Shown here one piece after another: positions 7,413 to 14,851 of a stretch of DNA of 23,756 nucleotides (within the stretch, counting starts at the first letter, position 1; every line of letters begins with the position of its first letter). Under the pieces are notes generated by a model, which had not been told where the DNA came from, made no database searches, and was given only the letters and a program-made list of their open reading frames with translations. The DNA lies in NCBI GenBank assembly GCA_009785545.1, contig WQWD01000006.1, positions 1-23,756 of the forward strand, written 5' to 3'. Position numbers and translations under genes: made by a program. Source of the DNA: Treponema sp. GTDB taxonomy: Bacteria > Spirochaetota > Spirochaetia > Treponematales > Breznakiellaceae.

Positions 7413-8906
7413 TTATTTTTCGGCTTCCTCAATCCACGCTTGTTTGTAACTATCAAGTTCAGGGATAATGTATTTTTCTTGTTCTTGATAGTTTACGTCA
7501 AAATCCTGCGCAAGGTCACTTAAAGGTTTTCCGCTTATTGCCATTTTGGCTGTCATTGCAGCTCCAAGGGCTGAAGCTTCGGCAATATCAGTTAGAAAAA
7601 CTTTATTGTCTGCAAGAGCTGAGGCAAGCAGACGGCTGTAACAATCATCTTTGCGAAAACCGCCTTCAGTGTATACTTCGTACCCTTTTTCGATACCCAC
7701 TCTTTCCAGTGCAACAAGAGTTTGCATTACCATTGACAAACGCAAAATGGCGAATGATTTTTCGTAATCATCAAAACATGGAGGGAATTCCATATTGTCA
7801 TCATAAAAATAGTTTTTTCCATCTTCGACAATACGTGCTCTTGAGAACGGAAATTGCCCCGAACCTTGTGTTATTTCCGGCATCAAAAATAGTTTTTTTT
7901 CTTTTAGAACACAACGGAACAACTCTTCATTCCAAATAGGATAATCACTGCGGTTATGTTTTTTAAACAGCAATTTTGTCCATGTCTCAAATTCCAATCC
8001 GCCCAAAAAGATAGCGGTTTTGACTGGCATTCCAAAAGCAGAGATATTAAAGAACACAACCTTGCCAAGTTCTTCAGGAGCAAAACCGTATTTCTCAACA
8101 GGATTCATGATAACGCACCATGTACCTGTTGAATTAAGGATAAAACCTTTTTCGCCTTTTTTGGCAAAATGCGGAAGCAGAGCCGAATTGGAATCGTGAA
8201 TACCCATAGTTACTATCGTATCTTCGCCAAGACCTGTTTTTTGGATAAAAGAATCACTGATAGTTCCAAGAGAATCCCATGAGTTGTTAAGTTTATCAGA
8301 AATAATAGAGGCAACTCCCAAGTTATGCGCAATTGTAGAAAGCGTGTTATCAATTTGATCCCATAAATATGTATGGTTTCCCATATAAGAAGCTTCTATT
8401 CCCATTTTCCCGGTAAAACGAAAACCCCAAAAAGCGGAATACGGCAGTACTGCTGTAACATTTTCAAATTTTTCTTTGAATTTTTCCTGAGCAAAAAAGA
8501 TTCCTTTTGCGGAATTTATCATCGCTTTGAATGCCGGCGTTCCGGTTCTTGCCTGAATATCTTCTGCGCTGCCGAACTTTTCATAAAAACTTTGATGAAA
8601 AGTTTCCCCGGGCTCGCAAGTGTAATACACACACGGCAATGCAGGTTTGCCGTCTTTTCCCACACAGACAAAAGTAGCTCCGTGAGCGCTGACTGCCAAA
8701 GCCTTTATTGGAAAAATTTGAGCAAAATGCTTTAGTTCCCCGATAAACCAATTTTCCATTGCGTTAAGATCATGGCACGGTAAACCTTCTACTAGCAGCG
8801 GCTCAAATACACGATAGTGCGCATCAAGCTGTTTAAGCGAATCATCATAGACAGCTACTTTTTTATTTGTCATTCCAATATCAATTACAGCAATAGCGTA
8901 TTCCAC
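7413..8906 (-). CDS. FGGY-family carbohydrate kinase, probable rhamnulokinase
   Basis: Cytoplasmic ATP-dependent sugar kinase of 497 residues with the two-lobed FGGY fold. The N-terminal lobe opens with AVIDIGMTNKKVAVYD (phosphate-1 loop) and includes SAHGATFVCV. Between the lobes lie GIHDSNSALLP, with the catalytic Asp, and NSTGTWCVIMNP, with an adenosine-site pattern typical of fuculose and rhamnulose kinases. EGGFRKDDCYSRLLA and ASALGAAM close the C-terminal lobe. The start is GTG at 8906, preceded by AAGGAG. The rhamnose operon in this window has no kinase of its own, so this gene is the natural candidate to make rhamnulose 1-phosphate. It lies outside that operon, however, and is divergent from the PHP-SDR genes, so another ketose or polyol is possible. 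A single base separates its stop from the E1 stop. Confidence 0.85.
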   Translation of the reverse strand: MEYAIAVIDIGMTNKKVAVYDDSLKQLDAHYRVFEPLLVEGLPCHDLNAMENWFIGELKHFAQIFPIKALAVSAHGATFVCVGKDGKPALPCVYYTCEPGETFHQSFYEKFGSAEDIQARTGTPAFKAMINSAKGIFFAQEKFKEKFENVTAVLPYSAFWGFRFTGKMGIEASYMGNHTYLWDQIDNTLSTIAHNLGVASIISDKLNNSWDSLGTISDSFIQKTGLGEDTIVTMGIHDSNSALLPHFAKKGEKGFILNSTGTWCVIMNPVEKYGFAPEELGKVVFFNISAFGMPVKTAIFLGGLEFETWTKLLFKKHNRSDYPIWNEELFRCVLKEKKLFLMPEITQGSGQFPFSRARIVEDGKNYFYDDNMEFPPCFDDYEKSFAILRLSMVMQTLVALERVGIEKGYEVYTEGGFRKDDCYSRLLASALADNKVFLTDIAEASALGAAMTAKMAISGKPLSDLAQDFDVNYQEQEKYIIPELDSYKQAWIEEAEK

Positions 8907-8932
8907 AATTATCTCCTTAATATATTTTCATA

Positions 8933-8961
8933 ATAATAAACGATGTTGTTATAACGATCAA
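8933..8961 (-). promoter_or_regulatory. Sigma70-type promoter of the FGGY kinase gene
   Basis: On the minus strand, TTGATC (8961-8956) and TATTAT (8938-8933) are 17 bases apart. The start of transcription would be near 8926, about 20 bases before the GTG, and includes the AAGGAG ribosome site. The -35 box overlaps the palindrome at 8955-8975. Confidence 0.6.
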
Positions 8962-8975
8962 TATTTCATTTATCG
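8955..8975. promoter_or_regulatory. Palindrome between divergent promoters, candidate shared operator
   Basis: CGATCAAT and ATTTATCG flank a 5-base centre; 7 of the 8 outer base pairs are symmetric. The palindrome covers the -35 box of the kinase promoter and ends 10 bases before the -35 box of the PHP gene promoter, so one bound regulator could control both directions. The identity of the protein is unknown. Confidence 0.4.
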
Positions 8976-8985
8976 ATGCAGATGC

Positions 8986-9014
8986 TTGATTAAAATACCT
9001 TATTCAGTTATTAT
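8986..9014 (+). promoter_or_regulatory. Sigma70-type promoter of the PHP-SDR-lplA-lipA operon
   Basis: TTGATT (8986-8991) and TATTAT (9009-9014) are 17 bases apart. Transcription would begin at about 9020-9022, immediately before the ATG at 9023, which has no Shine-Dalgarno sequence upstream. A leaderless message is therefore predicted. Confidence 0.55.
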
Positions 9015-9022
9015 AAAATATA

Positions 9023-10384
9023 ATGAAAGATTTGCAATATACGATAAACGATCCTTGTCTGAACAAAGATGAACGTATTGCCGCTCTGCTTTCATGGCAA
9101 AAGTCAGATGAATTTGTACCAGCAAAAATTTCCGGCGAAATAAATAACCACATACATACAATTTATAGTTTTAGTCCTTACACTCCCGCAATGGCGGCTC
9201 TTCGGGCATACGATTGCGGGCTTAACGCCGCCGGATCTGTTGATCATGATTCTATTGGCGCAGCTCGTGAGATGCTTGAGGCTTGTGCAATTTTAGGCAT
9301 TGGCGGCTGTGTCGGCTTTGAAGTACGAGTCAGTTTTAAAAAAGATTCAGATGGAAACTTAAGCCCTTTTGCCTCCAGAAAAATCAATAACCCCGATTCT
9401 GAAGGTTTTGCGTACATGACCGTACAAGGAATTCCAAAAAATGAGATTGAGAAAGCAGCAGAATTTCTAATCCCCGTAAGAGAACAGCGCCTTAAACGTA
9501 CCAAAGCTATGACATCTTCCGCTAATGCGCTGTTAAATGAAGCTGGCTTTAATGTTATTGATTTTGAGAACGACATTTTAAATGCATCAAAATTTACCGA
9601 AGAAGGAGAAATAACAGAACGTCACCTTCTCGCTGCAGTTGCTGAAAAAATTATTTTGAAATTTGGAAAGGGCAATAAGCTTGCTGAAGGACTTAAATCA
9701 AAATTGGATATCACTGTCTCGCCAAAAATAAAAGCAATGCTTTCCGATCCTTCCAACCCGCATTATCTTTACGATCTTTTAGGTGTTTTAAAAACGGACT
9801 TTCTGAACCGCATTTTCATTCAACCTGATGAAAACGAATGTATTCCTGCCCAAATAGTAACGGATTTTGCTCAGTCTATTTCCGCCATCCCGGGTTACGC
9901 ATACCTTGGAGATGTTGGAGAATCTCCAACAGGTGACAAAAAAGCGGAGAAATTTGAAGATGATTACATCGAAGAGCTGTTTGCATGGATTTCCCGACTG
10001 GGATTCAATGCGGTAACTTATATGCCTCCGCGCAATACTATTTCGCAGCTTCTTAATGTGCAGCGCCTTTGCGGCGAATGGGGCTTTATGGAAATTTCCG
10101 GAGTGGATATTAATACTTCGCGTCAATCTTTTAACTGCCCGGAAGTTTTAAAAAACGAGTTCCGCCATTTGATTGATACTACGTGGGCATTGATCGCACA
10201 CGAAAGACTTGCCTCAATTGATAAACGTTTTGGTCTGTTCTCCGTAAAAAACCCTTTGGCATCAATGTTGCTCGCAAAGCGCCTCGCTGTATATGCCTCT
10301 TTTGGAAAGAAACTGGATCTTTATCACCCTGACCAGTCTGCAGGTGAATTGGTTATTGAATTGGAAAAAGGTAATGTTAAGTGA
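9023..10384 (+). CDS. PHP-domain metal-dependent hydrolase, function unknown
   Basis: This 453-residue protein carries a PHP (polymerase and histidinol phosphatase) metal site at its N-terminus: HIH (H43, H45) in NNHIHTIYSFSPYTP, VDHDS (D74-D76) and GFEVRV (E100). Later candidate ligands are TERHLL (about 197-202) and GVDINTSRQ (about 362-370), where the final D-x-H of many PHP enzymes is D-x-N. Between the early and late motifs lies a long mostly helical insertion (about 135-290). PHP enzymes hydrolyse phosphate esters, or serve as nucleases in polymerases; a small-molecule phosphatase would fit a sugar locus, but the substrate is not visible. No ribosome site precedes the ATG, and the promoter predicts a leaderless start. 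No other in-frame ATG lies near the beginning. The SDR gene follows after 56 bases. I do not recognise the exact family. Confidence 0.85.
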   Translation: MKDLQYTINDPCLNKDERIAALLSWQKSDEFVPAKISGEINNHIHTIYSFSPYTPAMAALRAYDCGLNAAGSVDHDSIGAAREMLEACAILGIGGCVGFEVRVSFKKDSDGNLSPFASRKINNPDSEGFAYMTVQGIPKNEIEKAAEFLIPVREQRLKRTKAMTSSANALLNEAGFNVIDFENDILNASKFTEEGEITERHLLAAVAEKIILKFGKGNKLAEGLKSKLDITVSPKIKAMLSDPSNPHYLYDLLGVLKTDFLNRIFIQPDENECIPAQIVTDFAQSISAIPGYAYLGDVGESPTGDKKAEKFEDDYIEELFAWISRLGFNAVTYMPPRNTISQLLNVQRLCGEWGFMEISGVDINTSRQSFNCPEVLKNEFRHLIDTTWALIAHERLASIDKRFGLFSVKNPLASMLLAKRLAVYASFGKKLDLYHPDQSAGELVIELEKGNVK

Positions 10385-10392
10385 GATAAAAC

Positions 10393-10414
10393 CTGAATCA
10401 AACTTACGATTCAG
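10393..10414. promoter_or_regulatory. Small stem-loop between the PHP and SDR genes
   Basis: CTGAATC (10393-10399) and GATTCAG (10408-10414) form a perfect 7-bp inverted repeat around AAACTTAC. It lies between the PHP stop and the SDR ribosome site (AAGGAG near 10430). It could be an operator, an mRNA processing or stability element, or a weak attenuator; the T-rich run after it is short and broken by A. Confidence 0.4.
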
Positions 10415-10440
10415 ACATAAATTTTTACAAGGAGAAAAAT

Positions 10441-11655
10441 ATGAACAAAATGAATCTTGCGGCGCTTGTAAGAGGGTTGTTTCTTGACCTGACAAAAAAA
10501 CCGCATTTTGTTATAACCGATTATGCAAACAAAGAACCTGCGCCAAACGGTGCAATGTGTATTGAAATAACTTCCGAACAAAGTGAAGAATCCTCTGCGT
10601 TGATGATTCGCAAAGCTTATGAAAATTGGAAAAAGACAAACCCTGCTGCAGAAGACAAAATTATTCTTCCGTCATGTGTTGCCATAACATTAAAAAATAA
10701 ATTTGAAGTGCTGTTTTGGATTGGCGATAATTATGATTCCGTGCAAAAAAAATGTATCGCAAAAGATGCATCAACTTTTATCGTGACATCCTCCGAAGCT
10801 AACACTACAATTACGCAGGAAGAGCGTTCCAATATCGTGAAAAACAAGATAGCTCTTGTAACAGGCGGTGCTCAGGGAATTGGAGAAGATATTGTACGAA
10901 ATCTTGTTTCCGCAGGCGCTTTTGTGTTTATAGCTGACCTTAACATCAGTGGGGCGAAAAATTTAGCTGACAAAATTAATGCAAGCGAGAACCGGACTGC
11001 GGCTTTCGCTGTCGAAGTAAATGTATCAAGTGAAGAATCTGTAGAGGCGATGATCAACACCACAGCAGAAATAACCGGAGGTTTGGATATTTTTATCAGC
11101 AATGCAGGAGTACTAAAAGCTGGAAGTGTTTTGGAACAAGAACTTTCCGATTTCAAATTTGTAACAGACATAAACTTCACAGGCTTTTTTATTGTGAGCA
11201 AATTCGCCGGCAGACTTCTGCGAACCCAACATCTGACAGCGCCAAACTGGAAAACCGACATAATACAGGTCAATTCTAAATCAGGGCTTGAAGGCTCAAA
11301 CAAAAACGGCGCTTATGCTGGCGGAAAATTCGGAGGGATAGGTCTTGTAGCAAGTTTTGCGATGGAACTGATTGAATACGGCATCAAAGTAAACGCTGTC
11401 TGCCCGGGGAATTTTTTGGACGGCCCGCTTTGGTCTGATCCCGATAAAGGTTTGTTTGTTCAGTATTTAACAGCCGGCAAAGTCCCGGGAGCAAAAACCA
11501 TTGCCGATGTTCGTGCTTCTTATGAATCAAGAGTCCCAATGAAGAGAGGCTGCACAGGCAAAGACCTTGTGCGGGCAATCTTCTATATCATCGAACAAGA
11601 GTACGAAACAGGGCAAGCTATTCCCGTCACCGGCGGTCAGATAATGCTGCATTAA
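10441..11655 (+). CDS. SrlD-like short-chain dehydrogenase with a novel N-terminal domain
   Basis: The C-terminal 265 residues form a complete NAD(P)-dependent short-chain dehydrogenase: TGGAQGIG (141-148) for cofactor, ISNAGV (219-224), catalytic Ser in VNSKSG (277-282), and Y292/K296 in GAYAGGKFGG. The stretches NSKSGLEGS, KFGGIGL, VPMKRGC and TGQAIPVTGGQIM closely follow E. coli sorbitol-6-phosphate 2-dehydrogenase (SrlD, 259 residues), so a phosphorylated polyol or ketose is the likely substrate. Residues 1-135 are an added domain with no motif I recognise. It is mixed alpha/beta, with FVITDY, CIEIT and EVLFWIG strands. AAGGAG precedes the ATG at 10441; a second ATG at 10450 is possible. 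The stop overlaps the lplA ribosome-site region, so the two are one operon. It might replace the dehydrogenase domain missing from the rhamnose aldolase, but it is not that subfamily. Confidence 0.88.
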   Translation: MNKMNLAALVRGLFLDLTKKPHFVITDYANKEPAPNGAMCIEITSEQSEESSALMIRKAYENWKKTNPAAEDKIILPSCVAITLKNKFEVLFWIGDNYDSVQKKCIAKDASTFIVTSSEANTTITQEERSNIVKNKIALVTGGAQGIGEDIVRNLVSAGAFVFIADLNISGAKNLADKINASENRTAAFAVEVNVSSEESVEAMINTTAEITGGLDIFISNAGVLKAGSVLEQELSDFKFVTDINFTGFFIVSKFAGRLLRTQHLTAPNWKTDIIQVNSKSGLEGSNKNGAYAGGKFGGIGLVASFAMELIEYGIKVNAVCPGNFLDGPLWSDPDKGLFVQYLTAGKVPGAKTIADVRASYESRVPMKRGCTGKDLVRAIFYIIEQEYETGQAIPVTGGQIMLH

Positions 11656-11665
11656 GAGGCGTTAA

Positions 11666-12685
11666 TTGTTGTATATCGAATGTGATAATTTTGATGCCGC
11701 TTTTCATTTTTCAGTCGAAGAATATTTTACGCAATACGCCAGCTCACAAGAGCACTCTGGTGAGTACTTTTGCGAACCAATCATTATGATATGGCAAACC
11801 GGCAAATGTGTAATGTTAGGCAGTTACCAAACAGCGGAAGCGGAAATAAATCTTCAATTCGCCCGAGAAAATGGAATACAAGTTGTTCGCCGTTGCAGCG
11901 GCGGCGGAACTATCTTTACAGATTCGGGAACACTTCTATATACGATGATATTACCTAATCTCAAAGAGCAATACCCGCAACAAACATCAAAGGAAATTCT
12001 TGCAGCTTCTGTTGTCGATTTACTGAATAAAACAGGCATATCCGCACGGCAAGAAGGGCGTAATGATATAACTGTTGACGGAAAGAAAGTTTCCGGAATG
12101 GCGCAATATGTACGAAACAATAGAGTTTGCAGCCATTGTTCTTTGTTATACGACACTAACCTTGAAATGCTTACGCAAGTGCTTCATGTTGACCAGGAAA
12201 AAATACAATCAAAGGCAATCCGTTCAATTCGCAGCCGTGTCACTAATCTAAAAAATTATATGAGCGCCCCTTTATCTACTCAAGATTTCAAAGAGCTTAT
12301 AAAACAAAATTTATTTAAGAAATATGACATAACTAAATACAACTTGACAGAAAATGACATTGCAAGAATAAATAAAATTTATCATGAAAAATACGCGAAC
12401 CCATCATGGACTTACGGGCGTTCTCCAAAATTCTCATTTCGAAATACCAAGCGTTTTCAAGGCGGCAGAGTTGAAATATTTTTAGATATTGCCAATGGAA
12501 TTATTGATTCCTGCTCAATTCGAGGAGATTTTTTGGGGACTGTGCCAATTCGTACTTTAGAGGAGCTTCTGGAAAACAAAAGTTTCCAATACAAAGCTGT
12601 TGACGACGTTTTATATCAAGTCGATTTAACTTCGTACTTTGGCGATATTACAAAAGAACAATTTCTATCATGCATGTTTGATTAA
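11666..12685 (+). CDS. lplA: Lipoate-protein ligase A
   Basis: Activates lipoate with ATP and attaches it to lysine of lipoyl domains, here presumably E2 K43. The 339 residues include the whole two-domain enzyme. The lipoate-binding signature RRCSGGGTIFTDSGTL is at 75-90, GRNDITVDGKKVSGMAQ (131-147) carries the catalytic lysine, and SIRSRVTNLKNYM follows. The C-terminal accessory domain, starting at NPSWTYGRSPKF, is typical of self-sufficient LplA rather than LipM or LipB octanoyltransferases. The start is TTG at 11666, supported by GAGG 6 bases upstream, which begins right after the SDR stop; the next codon is also TTG. The lipA start is 13 bases after its stop. Grouping with lipA and close to E2-E3-E1 indicates local provision of lipoylation. 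Confidence 0.93.
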   Translation: MLYIECDNFDAAFHFSVEEYFTQYASSQEHSGEYFCEPIIMIWQTGKCVMLGSYQTAEAEINLQFARENGIQVVRRCSGGGTIFTDSGTLLYTMILPNLKEQYPQQTSKEILAASVVDLLNKTGISARQEGRNDITVDGKKVSGMAQYVRNNRVCSHCSLLYDTNLEMLTQVLHVDQEKIQSKAIRSIRSRVTNLKNYMSAPLSTQDFKELIKQNLFKKYDITKYNLTENDIARINKIYHEKYANPSWTYGRSPKFSFRNTKRFQGGRVEIFLDIANGIIDSCSIRGDFLGTVPIRTLEELLENKSFQYKAVDDVLYQVDLTSYFGDITKEQFLSCMFD

Positions 12686-12698
12686 CAAAAGGTGATAC

Positions 12699-13556
12699 AT
12701 GATTAACAAAAAACCTGAATGGCTGCGTATCCGCAGCATCTCAGATCCTAACATAACTTTCGTAGAGGAAACTATTAAAAGTTTAAATTTAAATACTGTA
12801 TGCGTTGAGGCTAATTGCCCAAATTATGCGGAATGTTTCTCCAAAAAAACCGCAACTTTTATGATTTTGGGGAAAAACTGTACGCGAAACTGCCTATTTT
12901 GTAATGTTACCAATGATTTACCTTTGCTGGTAAACCAAGATGAACCGGAAAATATCGCATTAGCAATAAAAAAACTTGATTTGCACTATGCTGTGATTAC
13001 ATCCGTAACAAGAGATGATCTGCCTGATGGCGGCGCTGAACATTTTGCAAAAACAATTCAGGCAATCAGATCAAGCTGCCCCAAAACCGTTATTGAAGTT
13101 TTGATACCTGATTTTAATGGAAATTCTGGCTCATTAAAATCAGTCGTAGATTCGCAGCCTGACGTGATAAGCCACAACATGGAAACTGTTAGTGAGCTTT
13201 ACAGTAAAGTTCGCCCACAGGCTGATTATCATCGTTCACTTGATTTACTTAAAAATATAAAAGCGTTAAACGCAAAAATTCGCTCAAAAACCGGAATTAT
13301 GCTTGGATTAGGCGAAACTAAAGAGCAAGTTTTAGCGTTATTCGACGATTTGCGAAAAGTAAACTGCGAATTTATTACTATTGGTCAATATCTTGCGCCC
13401 ACCAAAAAACATTATCCTATTCATGAATACATAACACCGCAGCAATTTGAAGAATACGGCACAATAGCAAAAACAATGGGGTTTGCATTTACAGCATCTG
13501 CTCCGTTGGTACGAAGTTCATATAACGCCAGCGAAGCATTTGGGATCCATGATTGA
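12699..13556 (+). CDS. lipA: Lipoyl synthase (radical SAM)
   Basis: Inserts two sulfurs into octanoyl chains on lipoyl domains. Both iron-sulfur sites are complete: the auxiliary cluster cysteines C35, C40 and C46 (CVEANCPNYAEC), and the radical-SAM cluster cysteines C61, C65 and C68 (CTRNCLFC). VTSVTRDDLPDGGAEHFA is the hallmark central motif, and RSSY (272-275) supplies the C-terminal serine ligand. The length of 285 residues is normal. AAGGTGAT lies just before the ATG. It is the last gene of the PHP-SDR-lplA-lipA unit and is convergent with the zinc dehydrogenase gene, 6 bases away. LipA needs octanoylated protein; no LipB or LipM is present in the window, so LplA acting with octanoate or an octanoyltransferase elsewhere must supply it. 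Confidence 0.96.
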   Translation: MINKKPEWLRIRSISDPNITFVEETIKSLNLNTVCVEANCPNYAECFSKKTATFMILGKNCTRNCLFCNVTNDLPLLVNQDEPENIALAIKKLDLHYAVITSVTRDDLPDGGAEHFAKTIQAIRSSCPKTVIEVLIPDFNGNSGSLKSVVDSQPDVISHNMETVSELYSKVRPQADYHRSLDLLKNIKALNAKIRSKTGIMLGLGETKEQVLALFDDLRKVNCEFITIGQYLAPTKKHYPIHEYITPQQFEEYGTIAKTMGFAFTASAPLVRSSYNASEAFGIHD

Positions 13557-13562
13557 TTTCTT

Positions 13563-14840
13563 TTAAATTTCCTGAACGTTCTTGAGCAAGTATTCTTCCG
13601 CTTCTGCGCTCCACAATCCTTGATTTCTGCCGCAAATTTCCGCCAGTTTTGCGAAGAGTGGATCGGCCTTTCCTTTTTCGACGAAATCATCAATTGCCGT
13701 AAGTTCGAGTCTTTTGTGAGTGTAGATAAGTTTTTTCCCGCCGGGAATTTTATCAAGATCAATCGTTGTTTTAGCTACAGCGTCAAGCCCGCCGATATGC
13801 GTAACCAAAAAACCGGGGTTGAGTTCTCCTTTTGCCATCATGGCAATGGATTCTTTCATGTCATCGGTATTCCCGCCGGAAGTTCCAACGATATGTGTTG
13901 AGGCGTAATGCACGTTGTAAAAATTGAGTTCCGCCGAAAAGTCAGGATCGTTAGGACCGGCAAAAAAATTCAGGCAGCCGTCACGTCCTAATAGTTTATC
14001 TCCCATTTCAAGAACGGACCTTACCGGAGCAAAAACAAAAACATCGTCAAATAGTTTCCCGCCATTTAAGGATTTGAGATGTTCCACAGGATCACTTATC
14101 GTATTTGTATTTACATAAATAAGTTCTACTCCGTTCTTTTTTGCTTCTTCAGGGCTTAAAAGCGAAGCCGCTCGAGAGAGGCGGTTATCGTCAATGTCGG
14201 TTACCACAAGAATAGAAGGTTTGCGTGGATTGTGAATGGCGTAATCAATTGCACCAAGTCCCATTGGACCAACTCCGGCAAGAAGCGCCATTGAGCCGCC
14301 TTTAACAATTCCCATTGAATGAACGTAAGAACCAGGTTTTGTGTGGTATTGAGCGTTAAACGCTCCCACAACACAGGAAACAGGCTCGGCAAGAGAGCCC
14401 ATGAAAAAATTATCGGCATTGTATTCAAGGAGGCAGTTCATCTCCATTACTTCATTTGGGATAATTACATAGGTTGCGTTTCCGCCGATAAATTCGTAGG
14501 AATAACCGGGAGCCCAAAGAGTCGCCTCCCCATTTGAATCAGGAGCATTTAACGCTGGCTGGATGGCAAATTTGTCACCCGCCTTAAACTGACCTGCCCA
14601 CTTTGCTCCAACTTTTTCGATGGTTCCGCAAAATTCATGACCAATAATTGGTTGAGTCTTATTCAAATCGTGACGTACTCGTTTGTGTTTTGCCCCTTGC
14701 ACCGCCAATTTATGACTAGACATACAGATAGAATCAGAAACAACTTTTGCAAGTATTTCATCGTCTTTAATTGCCGGAAGCTCGATTTCTTCCAGCCTGA
14801 GATCGTTAACACCGTATAAACGGACAACTTTTGTTTTCAT
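13563..14840 (-). CDS. Zinc-dependent medium-chain alcohol dehydrogenase, SorE/sorbitol-dehydrogenase type
   Basis: NAD(P)-linked dehydrogenase of 425 residues. Catalytic-zinc ligands are visible as C39 (SDSICMSS), H68/E69 (GHEFCG) and Glu in SLAEPVSC. The four cysteines of the structural zinc lobe are absent, as in several polyol dehydrogenases. The nucleotide-binding turn is LLAGVGPMGLGA, followed by VVTDIDDNRL. The overall build (VVSDSICMSSHK, insert around PALNAPDSNGEATLWAPG) resembles L-sorbose-1-phosphate reductase-like proteins. A GTG at 14846 would add two residues, but the ATG at 14840 is better placed after GAGAAG. It is the last gene of the rhamnose operon, 11 bases after rhaA, so reduction of L-lactaldehyde to 1,2-propanediol or an oxidation of a rhamnose-derived product is plausible. 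Its exact substrate is not readable from sequence. Confidence 0.88.
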   Translation of the reverse strand: MKTKVVRLYGVNDLRLEEIELPAIKDDEILAKVVSDSICMSSHKLAVQGAKHKRVRHDLNKTQPIIGHEFCGTIEKVGAKWAGQFKAGDKFAIQPALNAPDSNGEATLWAPGYSYEFIGGNATYVIIPNEVMEMNCLLEYNADNFFMGSLAEPVSCVVGAFNAQYHTKPGSYVHSMGIVKGGSMALLAGVGPMGLGAIDYAIHNPRKPSILVVTDIDDNRLSRAASLLSPEEAKKNGVELIYVNTNTISDPVEHLKSLNGGKLFDDVFVFAPVRSVLEMGDKLLGRDGCLNFFAGPNDPDFSAELNFYNVHYASTHIVGTSGGNTDDMKESIAMMAKGELNPGFLVTHIGGLDAVAKTTIDLDKIPGGKKLIYTHKRLELTAIDDFVEKGKADPLFAKLAEICGRNQGLWSAEAEEYLLKNVQEI

Positions 14841-14851
14841 ATACACTTCTC

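Noticed and set aside
7405..7420. Intrinsic terminator between the convergent E1 and kinase genes
   Set aside because: The stops are one base apart, and no hairpin followed by a T-run is visible on either strand.
13550..13570. Bidirectional terminator between lipA and the zinc dehydrogenase gene
   Set aside because: The 6-base gap has T and A runs but no stem of useful length.
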